A DNA stretch of 61,339 nucleotides from Mollicutes bacterium (GTDB lineage: Bacteria; Bacillota_I; Bacilli_A; Izemoplasmatales; Izemoplasmataceae): assembly GCA_003568315.1 (NCBI GenBank), contig PWYL01000034.1, positions 1 to 61,339 on the forward strand. Reading direction: 5' to 3'. This document shows positions 1 through 9,430 of this stretch, in pieces (the first letter of the stretch is position 1; the number at the start of each line of letters is the position of its first letter). Made by a program: the position numbers and the translations under genes. The notes beneath the pieces are model-generated. The model was not told where the DNA came from. It did not search any database and worked only from the letters and a program-made list of their open reading frames with translations.

Positions 1-732
1 ACCGAACAAGGCGCTCTACGTGTGCAGGACGCCTATTCCCTCCGCTGCATTCCCCAGGTGCACGGAGCGACGCTCACGGCCTTGGACCATGTCAAGGACA
101 TTTTGGAGACGGAGATGAACGCCGTCACGGACAACCCGCTTGTCTTTTCCGAAGAAAGGCGGATCATCAGTGCCGGCAATTTCCATGGCCAACCCGTGAG
201 TCTTCCCTTGGATTATCTCGCGATTGCGATGAGCGAATTGGGAAACATCAGTGAGCGACGACTCGAACGTTTGGTGAATCACGACTTGAACAAAGCCTTC
301 CCGCCTTTTCTCACACCGGACAAGGGCTTGAACTCGGGATTCATGATCGTCCAGTATGTCGCCGCCTCGCTCGTCAGTGAAAACAAGATTCTCGCCCATC
401 CGGCGAGTGTCGATTCCATTCCTTCCAGTGGCAATCAGGAGGATCATGTGTCCATGGGAACGATCGCCGCCCGGAAGGCCAGGAAAATTATCCGACATGC
501 GCGAAAGGTCGTCACCTTGGAGATGTTCACCGCGGCGCAGGCATTGGATTTTTCAGGGAAGGACGGTCTTTCCCCCGTGATGAAGAAGGCTTATTGCCTC
601 ATTCGCGAACATGTCCCTTTTTTGGAAAAAGACGACATCATGCAACCACACATGGATGCCGTGGAACGGTTGCTCATCGAGAAACGTTTCGATACCGGTG
701 ATTTGGGGGCCATGATATGGACAAGATCGTGA
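1..732 (+). CDS. hutH: Histidine ammonia-lyase, C-terminal fragment
   Basis: Cytosolic lyase that removes ammonia from L-histidine to give urocanate, the first step of histidine degradation. The reading frame is open from base 1, so the 5' part, including the Ala-Ser-Gly segment that forms the MIO cofactor, lies outside the window; 243 codons remain of a family of about 500. Visible family signatures are VQDAYSLRC near the left edge (the active-site Tyr/Arg loop) and SSGNQEDHVSMG, which carries the catalytic Glu region. The stop overlaps the hutU start by 16 bases, implying translational coupling in one operon with hutU, ftcD, hutI and fchA. Assignment is firm; only the fragment is seen. Confidence 0.96.
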   Translation, partial: TEQGALRVQDAYSLRCIPQVHGATLTALDHVKDILETEMNAVTDNPLVFSEERRIISAGNFHGQPVSLPLDYLAIAMSELGNISERRLERLVNHDLNKAFPPFLTPDKGLNSGFMIVQYVAASLVSENKILAHPASVDSIPSSGNQEDHVSMGTIAARKARKIIRHARKVVTLEMFTAAQALDFSGKDGLSPVMKKAYCLIREHVPFLEKDDIMQPHMDAVERLLIEKRFDTGDLGAMIWTRS

Positions 733-2732
733 CGTTGAAAGACCTGTTCGACAAGCTGCCTGACAAACCCTCCTTCGTCAAGGGAATCCGACGCGCGCCC
801 AAACGCGACTTCACCTTGAGCGAAGAGGATACCGCGCTTGCATTGAAGAACGCTTTACGCTACATCCCCGAAGAATGGCAGGACGAACTCCGGGAGGAGT
901 TCCTCGAGGAACTCTTGAGCATGGGAAGAATCTATGGCTACCGCTTTCGTCCCGAAGGTTCCATCAAGGGAAAATCCATCGATTCCTACCAGGGAAGGAC
1001 CACGGAAGGCAAGGCTTTCCAAGTGATGATCGACAACAACCTCGACTTCGATGTGGCGCTCTATCCTTATGAACTCGTGACTTACGGCGAGAGCGGTCAG
1101 GTATTTCAAAACTGGATGCAATACCGTCTTGTCAAGCGCTACTTGGAAATCCTCGAAGAAGACGAGACACTCGTCCTCTTCAGCGGTCATCCATTGGGAC
1201 TCTTCAAATCCTCTTCCCAAGCTCCCCGGGTGATGCTTTCCAACGGCTTGATGGTGGGTATGTATGATACAACCGAACACTTCAACCGGGCCCAGTCCCT
1301 CGGCGTTTCCAACTACGGCCAGATGACAGCCGGCGGTTGGATGTACATCGGACCGCAGGGTATCGTGCACGGGACCTATTCAACACTCTTGAACGCCGGA
1401 AGACTGCAACTCGGCATTGGAGAGGATGAGGACCTGGCGGGCGTGCTTTTTGTTTCATCGGGTCTGGGTGGTATGAGCGGTGCCCAGGGAAAAGCTGCGA
1501 AAATCGCCGGCGGTGTCGGTCTCATCGCCGAAGTGGACCCTTCCCGCATCGCGACCCGGCATGAACAAGGCTGGATCGACGAAGTGCATGAAACACCAAG
1601 GAAGGCTTTCAGGGAGGCCTTGGAAGCGAAAGAGGCCAAACAGGCGAAAGGCATCGCCTATCAAGGCAATGTCGTCGACCTTTTGGAATATGCCGTCGAG
1701 AACAAGGTCCATATCGAACTCTTGAGCGACCAGACGAGTTGCCACAATGTCTATGACGGTGGCTACACACCCCAGAATCTCACGTTCGAAGAGCGGACGA
1801 GAATGTTGAAAGAGGACAAGAAACGCTTTCAAGAACATGTCGACAAGGGTCTTTTGAAACACTACCGGATGATCAAGACTCTCACGGAGAGAGGCACCTA
1901 CTTTTTCGACTACGGCAACAGTTTCATGAAAGCCGTCTACGACGCCGGAGTCACGGAAATCTGCAAGAACAAGCAAAACGACCTCGACGGATTCATCTGG
2001 CCGAGCTATGTGGAAGACATCATGGGCCCGGTCCTCTTCGATTACGGATACGGACCTTTCCGCTGGGTATGCCTTTCCGGCAAGCAAGAGGATCTCCAAA
2101 AGACCGACCAAGCGGCCATGGACGTGATCGATCCGGATCGTCGCTATCAAGACCGCGACAACCACCAATGGATCAAGGATGCCGAGAAGAACGACCTTGT
2201 GGTCGGCACCAAAGCGCGCATCCTCTACCAGGACGCCTGGGGACGCCGTGATATCGCCTTGAAATTCAACGAGCTCGTCCGCAATGGCGAGATCGGCCCC
2301 GTGATGCTCGGACGTGACCATCACGACACCGGCGGCACCGACTCGCCTTTTCGGGAAACCGCCAACATCAAGGACGGATCGAATGTGATGGCCGACATGG
2401 CCACCCACATCTATGCCGGCAATGCCGCCCGGGGCATGAGCCTCGTCGCTCTCCACAACGGTGGCGGGGTCGGTGTGGGCAAAGCGATAAACGGCGGCTA
2501 CGGCCTCGTACTCGATGGAAGCCGCCGGGTGGATGAGATTATCAAAAGTGCCGTGATGTGGGATGTGATGGGTGGTGTGGCCCGTCGCGCCTGGGCACGA
2601 AACGAACATGCCATAGAAACATGCACAACCTTCAATGAAAACGCCGAAGGTTCCGTAACCATGCCATTTCCCACCGATGAAGAGGCCATCAGGAATCTTG
2701 TCGGCAAGAAATATAGAAAGGGAGGATATTGA
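717..2732 (+). CDS. hutU: Urocanate hydratase (long form)
   Basis: Converts urocanate to 4-imidazolone-5-propionate using tightly bound NAD+ as an electrophile. The protein is 671 residues, like the long UROC1-type enzymes rather than the roughly 555-residue Pseudomonas HutU. The NAD-binding glycine-rich stretch GLGGMSGAQ begins near residue 249, FRWVCLSG places the conserved active-site Cys at about 452, and GRDHHDTGGTDSPFRET is the late conserved block. The ATG at 717 overlaps the end of hutH; the stop at 2730-2732 is 2 bases before the ftcD start. Second enzyme of the operon's His-to-Glu route. Confidence 0.97.
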   Translation: MDKIVTLKDLFDKLPDKPSFVKGIRRAPKRDFTLSEEDTALALKNALRYIPEEWQDELREEFLEELLSMGRIYGYRFRPEGSIKGKSIDSYQGRTTEGKAFQVMIDNNLDFDVALYPYELVTYGESGQVFQNWMQYRLVKRYLEILEEDETLVLFSGHPLGLFKSSSQAPRVMLSNGLMVGMYDTTEHFNRAQSLGVSNYGQMTAGGWMYIGPQGIVHGTYSTLLNAGRLQLGIGEDEDLAGVLFVSSGLGGMSGAQGKAAKIAGGVGLIAEVDPSRIATRHEQGWIDEVHETPRKAFREALEAKEAKQAKGIAYQGNVVDLLEYAVENKVHIELLSDQTSCHNVYDGGYTPQNLTFEERTRMLKEDKKRFQEHVDKGLLKHYRMIKTLTERGTYFFDYGNSFMKAVYDAGVTEICKNKQNDLDGFIWPSYVEDIMGPVLFDYGYGPFRWVCLSGKQEDLQKTDQAAMDVIDPDRRYQDRDNHQWIKDAEKNDLVVGTKARILYQDAWGRRDIALKFNELVRNGEIGPVMLGRDHHDTGGTDSPFRETANIKDGSNVMADMATHIYAGNAARGMSLVALHNGGGVGVGKAINGGYGLVLDGSRRVDEIIKSAVMWDVMGGVARRAWARNEHAIETCTTFNENAEGSVTMPFPTDEEAIRNLVGKKYRKGGY

Positions 2733-2734
2733 CC

Positions 2735-3709
2735 ATGCGACCGATCGTGCAATGTGTACCGAACATTTCCGAAGGAAGGGACAAAGAGAAAATCGAGAGG
2801 ATCATCGAACCTCTCAAGGACCACAACGGTTTCCATCTTGTCAGTTATGAACCGGATGCGGACTACAACCGTACCGTTATCACCCTTCTTGGGGACCCGG
2901 AGGAGATGCTTTCTCCGCTCCTCGCATTCATCGAACGCGCCCGGGAACTCATCGACATGAACAAGCACAAGGGAGAACACCCCCGGATGGGTGCGGTGGA
3001 CGTGCTGCCCTTCATCCCCATCAGCGGCATCGACATGGAAGCGTGCACACGTTTCGCCAACCAGCTGGGAAAGCGCATCGCCGGTGAACTCGACATCCCC
3101 GTGTTCCTCTATGGAGAAGCCGCCACCAAGAAGAAACGCAAACGTCTTCCCAACATCCGCAAAGGCGAGTTTGAAGGCATGAAGGAGAAAATCCGGGGAA
3201 ACGAATGGCATCCGGATTACGGTTCGCCGAGAATCCATCCGAGTTTCGGCACCATCGCCGTCGGTGCCCGACTGCCCCTGATCGCCTACAACATCGACCT
3301 TGCGACCGACAACATCGAGATTGCCAAACGCATCTCCCGGGCCATCCGCGGCTCAAGCGGCGGTTTCAAGCATGTGCAGGCGGGTCCCGCTCATCTGCAA
3401 GAACGCGGCCATGTCCAAGTGACCATGAACATTCTCAACTACAAGCAGAACCCCTTATACCGCATCCACGAGACCGTGAAGATGGAAGCCCTCCGACACA
3501 AGGTGGATGTCCCCTCTTCGGAGATCGTCGGGCTCATCCCCAAAGACACTATCATACGTTCGCTAAGGTATTACTACGCCGTCAAGGGCCAAAGTCTGGA
3601 TGAAGAGGACATGCGTCTTTCGGAGATAGCGGAAGCGGCGAAGGAACACTTCGGCTTCCGTGATTTCGGCGTCGAGAAGATCATCGAAGCGAACATCGAG
3701 GAGGATTGA
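2735..3709 (+). CDS. ftcD: Glutamate formimidoyltransferase
   Basis: Transfers the formimino group of formiminoglutamate to tetrahydrofolate, releasing glutamate. The 324-residue protein matches the transferase half of FTCD: it opens with VQCVPNISEGRD, and EHPRMGAVDVLPF puts the catalytic His at residue 82, the same number as in the mammalian enzyme. I chose ATG 2735 because GGAGG at 2721-2725 sits about nine bases before it; a TTG at 2729 is a possible but poorer start. The cyclodeaminase half is a separate gene, fchA, at the end of the same operon, so the two activities are split here. Confidence 0.95.
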   Translation: MRPIVQCVPNISEGRDKEKIERIIEPLKDHNGFHLVSYEPDADYNRTVITLLGDPEEMLSPLLAFIERARELIDMNKHKGEHPRMGAVDVLPFIPISGIDMEACTRFANQLGKRIAGELDIPVFLYGEAATKKKRKRLPNIRKGEFEGMKEKIRGNEWHPDYGSPRIHPSFGTIAVGARLPLIAYNIDLATDNIEIAKRISRAIRGSSGGFKHVQAGPAHLQERGHVQVTMNILNYKQNPLYRIHETVKMEALRHKVDVPSSEIVGLIPKDTIIRSLRYYYAVKGQSLDEEDMRLSEIAEAAKEHFGFRDFGVEKIIEANIEED

Positions 3710-3713
3710 AGCC

Positions 3714-4985
3714 ATGGCCGCCGATCTTATCGTCCGCAACATCGGCACACTGTGGACACCGAAAACCGCAAAGAGTCCCGCAAGAGGCAAGGAGATGACA
3801 GAGGTCCTAGAAATCAAAAATGCGTTTTTGGCCGTCAAGGACGGCGTCATCCTCGATATGGGCGAGGGAGACGGCGCCTCCCATGTGGGCGAAAGCACCA
3901 TCGTCCACGACGCCCAAGGAGACCTCGTCACCCCGGGACTCGTCGATTCGCACACGCATGTGGTCCACTACGGTTCCCGTGAGTACGAGTTCGAAAAGAA
4001 GATGCGTGGTGTCCCCTACTTGAAAATCCTCGAAGAGGGCGGCGGTATCCTGAGCAGTGTGCGCGCCACCAGGGAAGCCACTCCCGAGGAACTCTACAGG
4101 CAATCCAAACAGAGTCTCGACACCATGTTGAGGCATGGGGTGACCACTGTGGAGGGAAAAAGCGGTTATGGGCTCGACATGGAGACCGAACTCAAACAGC
4201 TCCGAGTCCAGAAAACGCTCGATGCCGACCACCCCGTCGACATTGTACCGACATTCCTCGGTGCCCATGCGCTTCCCGGAGATTTCAAGAACGATCGCAT
4301 GTCCTTTCTCGAACGTGTCGTCGACATGATGGGCACGGTCCGCGAGGAAGGATTGGCCGAATTTGTCGATATCTTCTGTGAGAAAAACGTTTTCGATGTG
4401 GAAGAAAGCCGCTACATTCTCTCGGAAGCGAAAAAGAGGGGGTTCGGCTTGAAAATCCACGCCGACGAGATTGAACCCCTGGGCGGTGTCGAACTCGCCT
4501 GTGAACTCGGTGCGGCAAGCGCTGACCATCTCATGGTGATCACCGACGAAGGCATCGCGGCCCTGAAGGATTCGGACACTGTGGCCAACGTCCTTCCGAG
4601 CACGTCATTCTATCTCGGCAGCGATTACGCTCCCGTGCGGAAAATGCTTCAAGAGGGAGTCGCCTTGGCCGTATCGAGCGACTACAATCCCGGGAGCAGT
4701 CCGAGCGAGAACTTCCTCTTCACGTTGAACATCGCCGCGATCCATCTGAAGATGTCTCCGCAAGAGATTCTGAACGCCTCGACAAGAAACGCCGCGCACA
4801 GCGTGAAACGGGCCGACAGAATCGGCGTACTGGAAAAGGACATGGCGGCGGACTTCGTCATCTATGATGCCCAGAATTTCCCCTATGTGCTCTATCATTT
4901 CGCTATCAACCATGTGCGCGACGTTTTCAAAAACGGCCGGTTGGTCGTCCACAACAAACAATGTGTCTGGGAGGATACGACATGA
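3714..4985 (+). CDS. hutI: Imidazolonepropionase
   Basis: Metal-dependent amidohydrolase that opens imidazolone propionate to formiminoglutamate. DSHTHVV gives the metal-binding His pair at residues 80 and 82, followed by the family block MRGVPYLKILEEGGGI; KIHADE carries another metal His near 249, and SSDYNPGSSPSEN is the late conserved metal/substrate Asp region. Start ATG 3714 is preceded by GAGGAGG about nine bases upstream; an in-frame ATG 54 bases earlier lies inside ftcD and has no ribosome site. The gene is 423 codons long and its TGA overlaps the fchA ATG (ATGA at 4982-4985). Confidence 0.95.
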   Translation: MAADLIVRNIGTLWTPKTAKSPARGKEMTEVLEIKNAFLAVKDGVILDMGEGDGASHVGESTIVHDAQGDLVTPGLVDSHTHVVHYGSREYEFEKKMRGVPYLKILEEGGGILSSVRATREATPEELYRQSKQSLDTMLRHGVTTVEGKSGYGLDMETELKQLRVQKTLDADHPVDIVPTFLGAHALPGDFKNDRMSFLERVVDMMGTVREEGLAEFVDIFCEKNVFDVEESRYILSEAKKRGFGLKIHADEIEPLGGVELACELGAASADHLMVITDEGIAALKDSDTVANVLPSTSFYLGSDYAPVRKMLQEGVALAVSSDYNPGSSPSENFLFTLNIAAIHLKMSPQEILNASTRNAAHSVKRADRIGVLEKDMAADFVIYDAQNFPYVLYHFAINHVRDVFKNGRLVVHNKQCVWEDTT

Positions 4986-5623
4986 AATTGATCGATCTCA
5001 CCGTACATGAATTCATCCGCGATCTGGATTCACCGAAGCCCGCTCCGGGAGGTGGCTCCTCGAGTGCTGTCGCCGCGGCCATGGGTGCCGCCCTCTCTCG
5101 CATGGTCGGACATCTCACGATTCCCAAGAAAAAGTTCAAGAAACTCGACACCGAAACCCAAGAGGAGATTATCGCCCTGCATGAGAAGATCAAAGACGAG
5201 GTGCGGAGATTCCTCGACCTTGTCGATGACGACACACGCGCCTTCAACGAGATCATGAGCGCCTTCAAGATGCCCAAGGACACCGAGAGGGAAAAGGACG
5301 AAAGGAAGAAAGCGATCGAGAAGGCGACCTACAAGGCAACGGAAGTCCCCTTGCGCATTGCCAGGATCGCCCATGGTGTCTTGATTCGACTCCGATTGCT
5401 CTTGGAACATGGGAACCAAAACGCCATCAGCGATATCGGTGTGGGGGCCCTCATGCTCCATGCCGGTCTCGAGGGAGCGGTATTGAATGTCAAGATCAAT
5501 CTCGCTTCCCTGAAAGACGAAGACTTCAAGGAAAAGACGACCGAAGAGGTGGACCGCCTTCTTCAAGAAGGTGCGGAAGAAAGCCGTCGACTCGTCGAGG
5601 AAGTTCACGGAAGAATCGGCTGA
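4982..5623 (+). CDS. fchA: Formiminotetrahydrofolate cyclodeaminase
   Basis: Cyclises 5-formimino-THF to 5,10-methenyl-THF and ammonia, so the carbon from histidine enters the one-carbon pool. The 213-residue, largely helical protein begins MKLIDLTVHEFIRDL and has the diagnostic folate-site motif PAPGGGSSSA at about residues 18-27, followed by KDERKKAIEKATYKATEVP typical of the family. It starts on a 4-base ATGA overlap with hutI and is the last gene of the hut operon; a strong terminator follows at 5651. Together with ftcD it replaces the bifunctional FTCD of animals. Confidence 0.94.
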   Translation: MKLIDLTVHEFIRDLDSPKPAPGGGSSSAVAAAMGAALSRMVGHLTIPKKKFKKLDTETQEEIIALHEKIKDEVRRFLDLVDDDTRAFNEIMSAFKMPKDTEREKDERKKAIEKATYKATEVPLRIARIAHGVLIRLRLLLEHGNQNAISDIGVGALMLHAGLEGAVLNVKINLASLKDEDFKEKTTEEVDRLLQEGAEESRRLVEEVHGRIG

Positions 5624-5650
5624 AGAACGCTTTGTGCAATGGAATATGGG

Positions 5651-5686
5651 AATACCGGCCCCGGAAGAAAGGGCCGGTATTTTTGT
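5651..5686 (+). terminator. Rho-independent terminator of the hut operon
   Basis: The arm AATACCGGCCC (5651-5661) pairs with GGGCCGGTATT (5671-5681) around a 9-base loop and is followed by TTTTTG. It closes the histidine operon and insulates the next promoter. Confidence 0.93.
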
Positions 5687-5695
5687 GTTATTACC

Positions 5696-5724
5696 TTGAC
5701 ACGCATAGTAATGTTTGCTATGCT
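5696..5724 (+). promoter_or_regulatory. Sigma-A promoter for hemolysin-III gene
   Basis: TTGACA at 5696-5701, a 17-base spacer, and TATGCT at 5719-5724. The predicted transcript start (near 5731) lies upstream of the ribosome site GAGGAG (5746-5751), which supports the GTG start at 5759 and rules out the longer upstream reading frame. Confidence 0.85.
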
Positions 5725-5758
5725 TTATTTATCATCACAACAAGCGAGGAGACTACCT

Positions 5759-6379
5759 GTGAGAAAGGAAAACCTCGGTGAACTGATCGCCAACGCGGCA
5801 AGCCACGGTGTCGGTGTCGGTCTCTCGGTCTTTGCACTTGCCATGCTCATCCTCAGAGCTGAAGGTGCGGCACAAGAAGCGATTGTCGCCGTCTTTCCCG
5901 TTTCTTTGCTCCTTCTCTATTCGATGAGCACACTGTATCATGCCTTTCCCACGAAGTTGCGGCGGACGAAATCCGTCTTTCGCCGGCTCGACCATTCGGC
6001 GATCTATCTTCTGATTGCCGGGACCTACACGCCGTTCGTGTGGTTCCTCGTCCCCACCGCCCAAGGATATGCGCTCTTGGTCGTGCTATGGACGATCGCC
6101 ACGACGGGTATCGTTTTCACGACGCTTTGGGTCAACCGCTTCCTGGTTCTTCACGTCGCGATGTATCTCCTGATGGGTTGGAGTGTCGTATTCCTCTGGA
6201 GCGATGTCCACGCGGCCATTTCACCGGTGGCTTTCACTTATCTCATCGCGGGGGGCATCAGTTATACGGCCGGAATCGCCTTCTATGCCGTCCGTCTCCG
6301 TTTCTTCCATTTCATATGGCACATCTTCGTGCTTGGTGGTTCTTTATTGCATATCATCTCCGTCTATCACTTGTTGTGA
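5759..6379 (+). CDS. trhA: Hemolysin III / TrhA family membrane protein
   Basis: Seven-helix membrane protein of the hemolysin III (YqfA/TrhA, PAQR-related) family. Visible signatures are STLYHAFP after the second helix and RLDHSAIYLLIAGTYTPF at the start of the third; the C terminus FHFIWHIFVLGGSLLHI carries the late conserved His residues. In PAQR relatives these His/Asp positions bind a metal; a role in membrane-lipid homeostasis has been proposed, but pore-forming activity is not established for most members. The GTG start at 5759 follows GAGGAG by seven bases and lies downstream of a clear promoter. Length is 206 residues, usual for the family. Confidence 0.9.
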   Translation: MRKENLGELIANAASHGVGVGLSVFALAMLILRAEGAAQEAIVAVFPVSLLLLYSMSTLYHAFPTKLRRTKSVFRRLDHSAIYLLIAGTYTPFVWFLVPTAQGYALLVVLWTIATTGIVFTTLWVNRFLVLHVAMYLLMGWSVVFLWSDVHAAISPVAFTYLIAGGISYTAGIAFYAVRLRFFHFIWHIFVLGGSLLHIISVYHLL

Positions 6380-6401
6380 AAAGGAAATCTGAAGAAAGGT
6401 A

Positions 6402-7262
6402 ATGGTGAAAACCATGGGAACAATCGGACTCATCATCGACAGCACCGTGTATCTCTCCGCCGAAGACATCGAAAAGCATGATATTCGCGTCGTGAGCCTC
6501 CACGTCCTCGAGGGGGAGAAAGTGCATCTGGAAACGGACATCAGCCCCGAATTCGTTTTTGAGCGTCAGGATGCCGGACATAAGTTCACCACCTCGCAAC
6601 CGACACCCGAGGCTTTCAAGAAGGCCTATGAGGAAATGTTCGCGAAGGGTTATGAGAACATCGGGGTCATCACCATCTCCCACGGCTTGAGCGGGACTTA
6701 TCAAAGCGCCGCCGCCGCCAAGGAGCTCATCGACAATCCCGCTGCCGTCCACGTTTTCGACACGCAGAACGCCGGATTCGGCAACGAGTTGCTCGCCACG
6801 GAATTCCTCCGTTTTCGTGCGCAAGGCGATGACTTCGAAACGCTGGTGCAAAACATGGAGCATATCATCGAACGCGCCCACCTCTTCTTCACGGTCCAGA
6901 ACCTCTATTCCCTGCAAAAAGGAGGAAGGCTCTCTCGCAGCCAGGCCTTCTTGGGTACGGTCCTCCGCGTCAAGCCCGTGATACGTCTCACAGAAGGAAA
7001 ACTGAAACTCGTCCACAAAGAGAGGTCATTCAAGAAACTCTACGACTATCTCTTGGATGCCATCAAGGAGGATGTCGAAGGAAAGGGGACGCTCCATGTA
7101 CGTATGGTAAGTCACAACTCACAGGAAAGTGTTGACATCATGAGAAAGCGTCTGGAGGAATCTTTCAAAGACATCCACTTGACGACGACCGATTACATCG
7201 GTCCGGTGTTTGCCATCCATATCGGAAAGAAGGGTTTCGGCATCACATGGTATGCGGAATGA
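6402..7262 (+). CDS. DegV family fatty-acid-binding protein
   Basis: Cytosolic protein of the DegV/FakB family, whose characterised members bind a fatty acid and present it to the FakA kinase. The opening TIGLIIDSTVYLS matches the DegV pattern with the carboxylate-binding Ser, and TISHGLSGTYQSA and NLYSLQKGGRLSRSQ are further family blocks. The start is uncertain: ATG 6402 is close behind the AAGAAAGG ribosome site, GTG 6405 and ATG 6414 are alternatives. About 286 residues, full length. A second DegV gene at 10317 is broken, so this is the intact copy in the window. No fakA is seen nearby. Confidence 0.9.
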   Translation: MVKTMGTIGLIIDSTVYLSAEDIEKHDIRVVSLHVLEGEKVHLETDISPEFVFERQDAGHKFTTSQPTPEAFKKAYEEMFAKGYENIGVITISHGLSGTYQSAAAAKELIDNPAAVHVFDTQNAGFGNELLATEFLRFRAQGDDFETLVQNMEHIIERAHLFFTVQNLYSLQKGGRLSRSQAFLGTVLRVKPVIRLTEGKLKLVHKERSFKKLYDYLLDAIKEDVEGKGTLHVRMVSHNSQESVDIMRKRLEESFKDIHLTTTDYIGPVFAIHIGKKGFGITWYAE

Positions 7263-7270
7263 CATAAAAC

Positions 7271-7297
7271 AAAGGCCCGGTGAGCCGGGCCTTTTTG
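7271..7297. terminator. Bidirectional terminator between degV and the sulfatase gene
   Basis: AAAGGCCCGG (7271-7280), loop TGAG, CCGGGCCTTTTT (7285-7296). A on the left and T on the right let the hairpin serve both the plus-strand degV and the convergent minus-strand sulfatase gene. Confidence 0.92.
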
Positions 7298-7327
7298 TAT
7301 GGGAAACCGCTTGGATGAAGCATCTTG

Positions 7328-9328
7328 TCAATCGTCACCATCGGGCGGATCCGTGGAGGTGCGGCGGAAATAGTCGGTGTTCAAGATGTAACGGGAGATC
7401 TGTTGTTTGTGGATGACACGATTGTGTTGCCGCAAAACATCTTCCTCCGTCAGGCCTTCCGTGCGGAACCCGATGGGGTCTTGTCTGCTCAAATCATAGA
7501 ACATGTGTTCGTTCAAGAAGTCGGAGTTCACAAAGACAACCGTGTTCTTCCCGTCGGCAAAGACATCCTCTCCCATGATGCGGTCATGATGGAGATCGAT
7601 GCCGAAGAGGTTGGCCAATGTAGGCATGACGTCCACACTCGACATTGTCGTGTCGACATGTGTCCTCTCGATGGAGGGATTGTAGATGAGGAAGGGGACG
7701 TTGTGCAGGTTCAAGGCGGTTTCGTCGAGGTCTTTCACATCGTCATAGAGCTCAAGGTTCTGTCTGGTGATCCCGTAAGCGAAATGGTCGCTCGCGATCA
7801 TGATGACCGTGTCGTCCAAGCGCCCTTCGTTTTCTAGTGTTTCCAACAGGTAGCCCAAAGCCAGATCGAGTTCATAATGGGCGGCGTGGAAATGGAGGAA
7901 AGTTTCCCGTACAGGATCATCGAAGGCCTCTAGCCGCTCTTGAAAACGGACGTCCTCTTCGGCGAAGATCTCTTCGATGATGGGCAGATTCTTGATCGCG
8001 ATCGGATGGTCTTCGTCATAAGGCAAATGTCCGCTCACGGTCAAATAGTAGGCGAAGAAACGTTCGTGGTCCAAGACGTTGTCGAGGGAATTTTCGAACA
8101 TTTCCAGATCGCTCGGCCAGGGGTGGTATCCCACCATGTCTTCTTCGCTGTCGCGCGGGGCGCCGGGCACGAAATCCTCGTCAAGAAGGCCGAGATCGAC
8201 GGCGCTGTAATATTCGTCGAAACCGATCGTGTTCAGGTGGAAATTGCTCCGGGGATAGAAATGGTCGGTGTAATTGTGGTGGGCGATGGTGTGATAGCCC
8301 GCTTCGTCGAATCGTCTGGGGAGGGTTTCTGGGAACTCGTTATCCAGGTAGGTCTGCATGGAAAGCATGTTCTCGGCGTCGGCGCTCGGAAAATAGGAAG
8401 TGTGCATCATGAATTCGGTATCGGCCGTGTATTGGTAGTAGGGCGGCGCATAGAAACTGTCGAAAACGAGCGCGTTGTCTTTCATCTTGTAGAGGTTGGG
8501 CATGAGGTGGGGGTCGATGCTGAATGTGTCGAGAGACTCGGCTATGATCATGATGAGGTTCTTGTCCTCGAAACGCCCCGTGAAATCGTTTTCCCCATGT
8601 GTGTCCCGGTTTTCGATGAAACGACGGACGAGTTCGTCCATGTGTTCTTCTTCCTGTGGCGATTTCAGCATGTTGCGGAAATTGATGCGTGTGTAGGTGA
8701 GCAGTCCGAAACGGTCGATGGAGAGCCGGGGACTGTAGACCAGCTCGTAGAGGTCGTGGTCGGAATAGATGTAGTCGTAGCCTTCATCCGGAAGCGGCTC
8801 ACGGTTGATGGTTTGCACGGCGAGAAAGAGCAACACGAAAGATGCGAGAAGATGGAAGACTGGCGCAAAGGGCCTCTCATAGCGGATGTCAAACGTTATG
8901 GTGTTATGGCGGCGTCTTACGACAAGGTAGATGATGAACACGAGGAGCGGGACATAGAAGAGGACCTGTATCCATTCGAAGTTGTGGAAGATGCGATCAT
9001 AGAAGCCGATCACAACTCCCGCACGAGTCAAGGCGCTCACGGAGTAGAAATTGTCCATGACGAGATAATATATCGTTTGCGAGAAATAGAGGGCATTCAA
9101 AAGGACCAAGGAGACCAGAATGAAAGTCTTGACGAGACGCGGCTTGAAAAAACGCAAAAAGAATGTCATAAATGCGGCGTAGGTGAACGAGAACAATGTG
9201 ACACGCCAAAAATTGACATCAAGTCCGCGATTCAATGTCGCCACACGGAAAATGACCTCGAAAAAGAGGATGATAGCGAACAATAGGACGAAAATTGTCA
9301 ACACGCTGAAGCTTTTGGGTTTCAGCAT
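7328..9328 (-). CDS. LtaS-like membrane sulfatase (lipoteichoic acid synthase family)
   Basis: Membrane enzyme of the alkaline-phosphatase/sulfatase fold. Five hydrophobic helices fill roughly residues 8-172, then an extracellular catalytic domain follows. Catalytic and metal residues are all in place: Glu264 in MIIAESLDTF, the nucleophile Thr301 in YTADTEF, His434 in VSGHLPY, and Asp514-His515 in IASDHFAYG, matching the E/T/D/H set of Staphylococcus LtaS. Known members polymerise glycerol phosphate from phosphatidylglycerol outside the cell, which would mean a lipoteichoic-acid-like polymer and a monoderm envelope. The ATG at 9328 is preceded by AAGGAGG (complement of 9336-9343). 666 residues; a transfer of another phospho-group cannot be excluded. 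Confidence 0.9.
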   Translation of the reverse strand: MLKPKSFSVLTIFVLLFAIILFFEVIFRVATLNRGLDVNFWRVTLFSFTYAAFMTFFLRFFKPRLVKTFILVSLVLLNALYFSQTIYYLVMDNFYSVSALTRAGVVIGFYDRIFHNFEWIQVLFYVPLLVFIIYLVVRRRHNTITFDIRYERPFAPVFHLLASFVLLFLAVQTINREPLPDEGYDYIYSDHDLYELVYSPRLSIDRFGLLTYTRINFRNMLKSPQEEEHMDELVRRFIENRDTHGENDFTGRFEDKNLIMIIAESLDTFSIDPHLMPNLYKMKDNALVFDSFYAPPYYQYTADTEFMMHTSYFPSADAENMLSMQTYLDNEFPETLPRRFDEAGYHTIAHHNYTDHFYPRSNFHLNTIGFDEYYSAVDLGLLDEDFVPGAPRDSEEDMVGYHPWPSDLEMFENSLDNVLDHERFFAYYLTVSGHLPYDEDHPIAIKNLPIIEEIFAEEDVRFQERLEAFDDPVRETFLHFHAAHYELDLALGYLLETLENEGRLDDTVIMIASDHFAYGITRQNLELYDDVKDLDETALNLHNVPFLIYNPSIERTHVDTTMSSVDVMPTLANLFGIDLHHDRIMGEDVFADGKNTVVFVNSDFLNEHMFYDLSRQDPIGFRTEGLTEEDVLRQHNRVIHKQQISRYILNTDYFRRTSTDPPDGDD

Positions 9329-9352
9329 GATATATGCCTCCTTGTCAAAGAC

Positions 9353-9381
9353 AGTATACTAAAGAATCGCCAATATGAAAA
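9353..9381 (-). promoter_or_regulatory. Possible promoter of the LtaS-like gene
   Basis: On the minus strand TATACT (complement of 9353-9358) follows TTTTCA (complement of 9376-9381) by 17 bases. The -10 is good, the -35 matches four of six positions, and the site lies just upstream of the ribosome site. Confidence 0.5.
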
Positions 9382-9430
9382 GAGAAAGGAACGAATGTGA
9401 TACGACATCCCGCGGGCAGGGGGAAACACC

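Noticed and set aside
1455-2609. 384-codon minus-strand frame in hutU
   Set aside because: Shadow of hutU; no promoter or domain.
7940-9286. 448-codon frame on the plus strand
   Set aside because: It lies antisense to the LtaS-like gene, has no ribosome site and shows no known domain; a shadow of codon bias.
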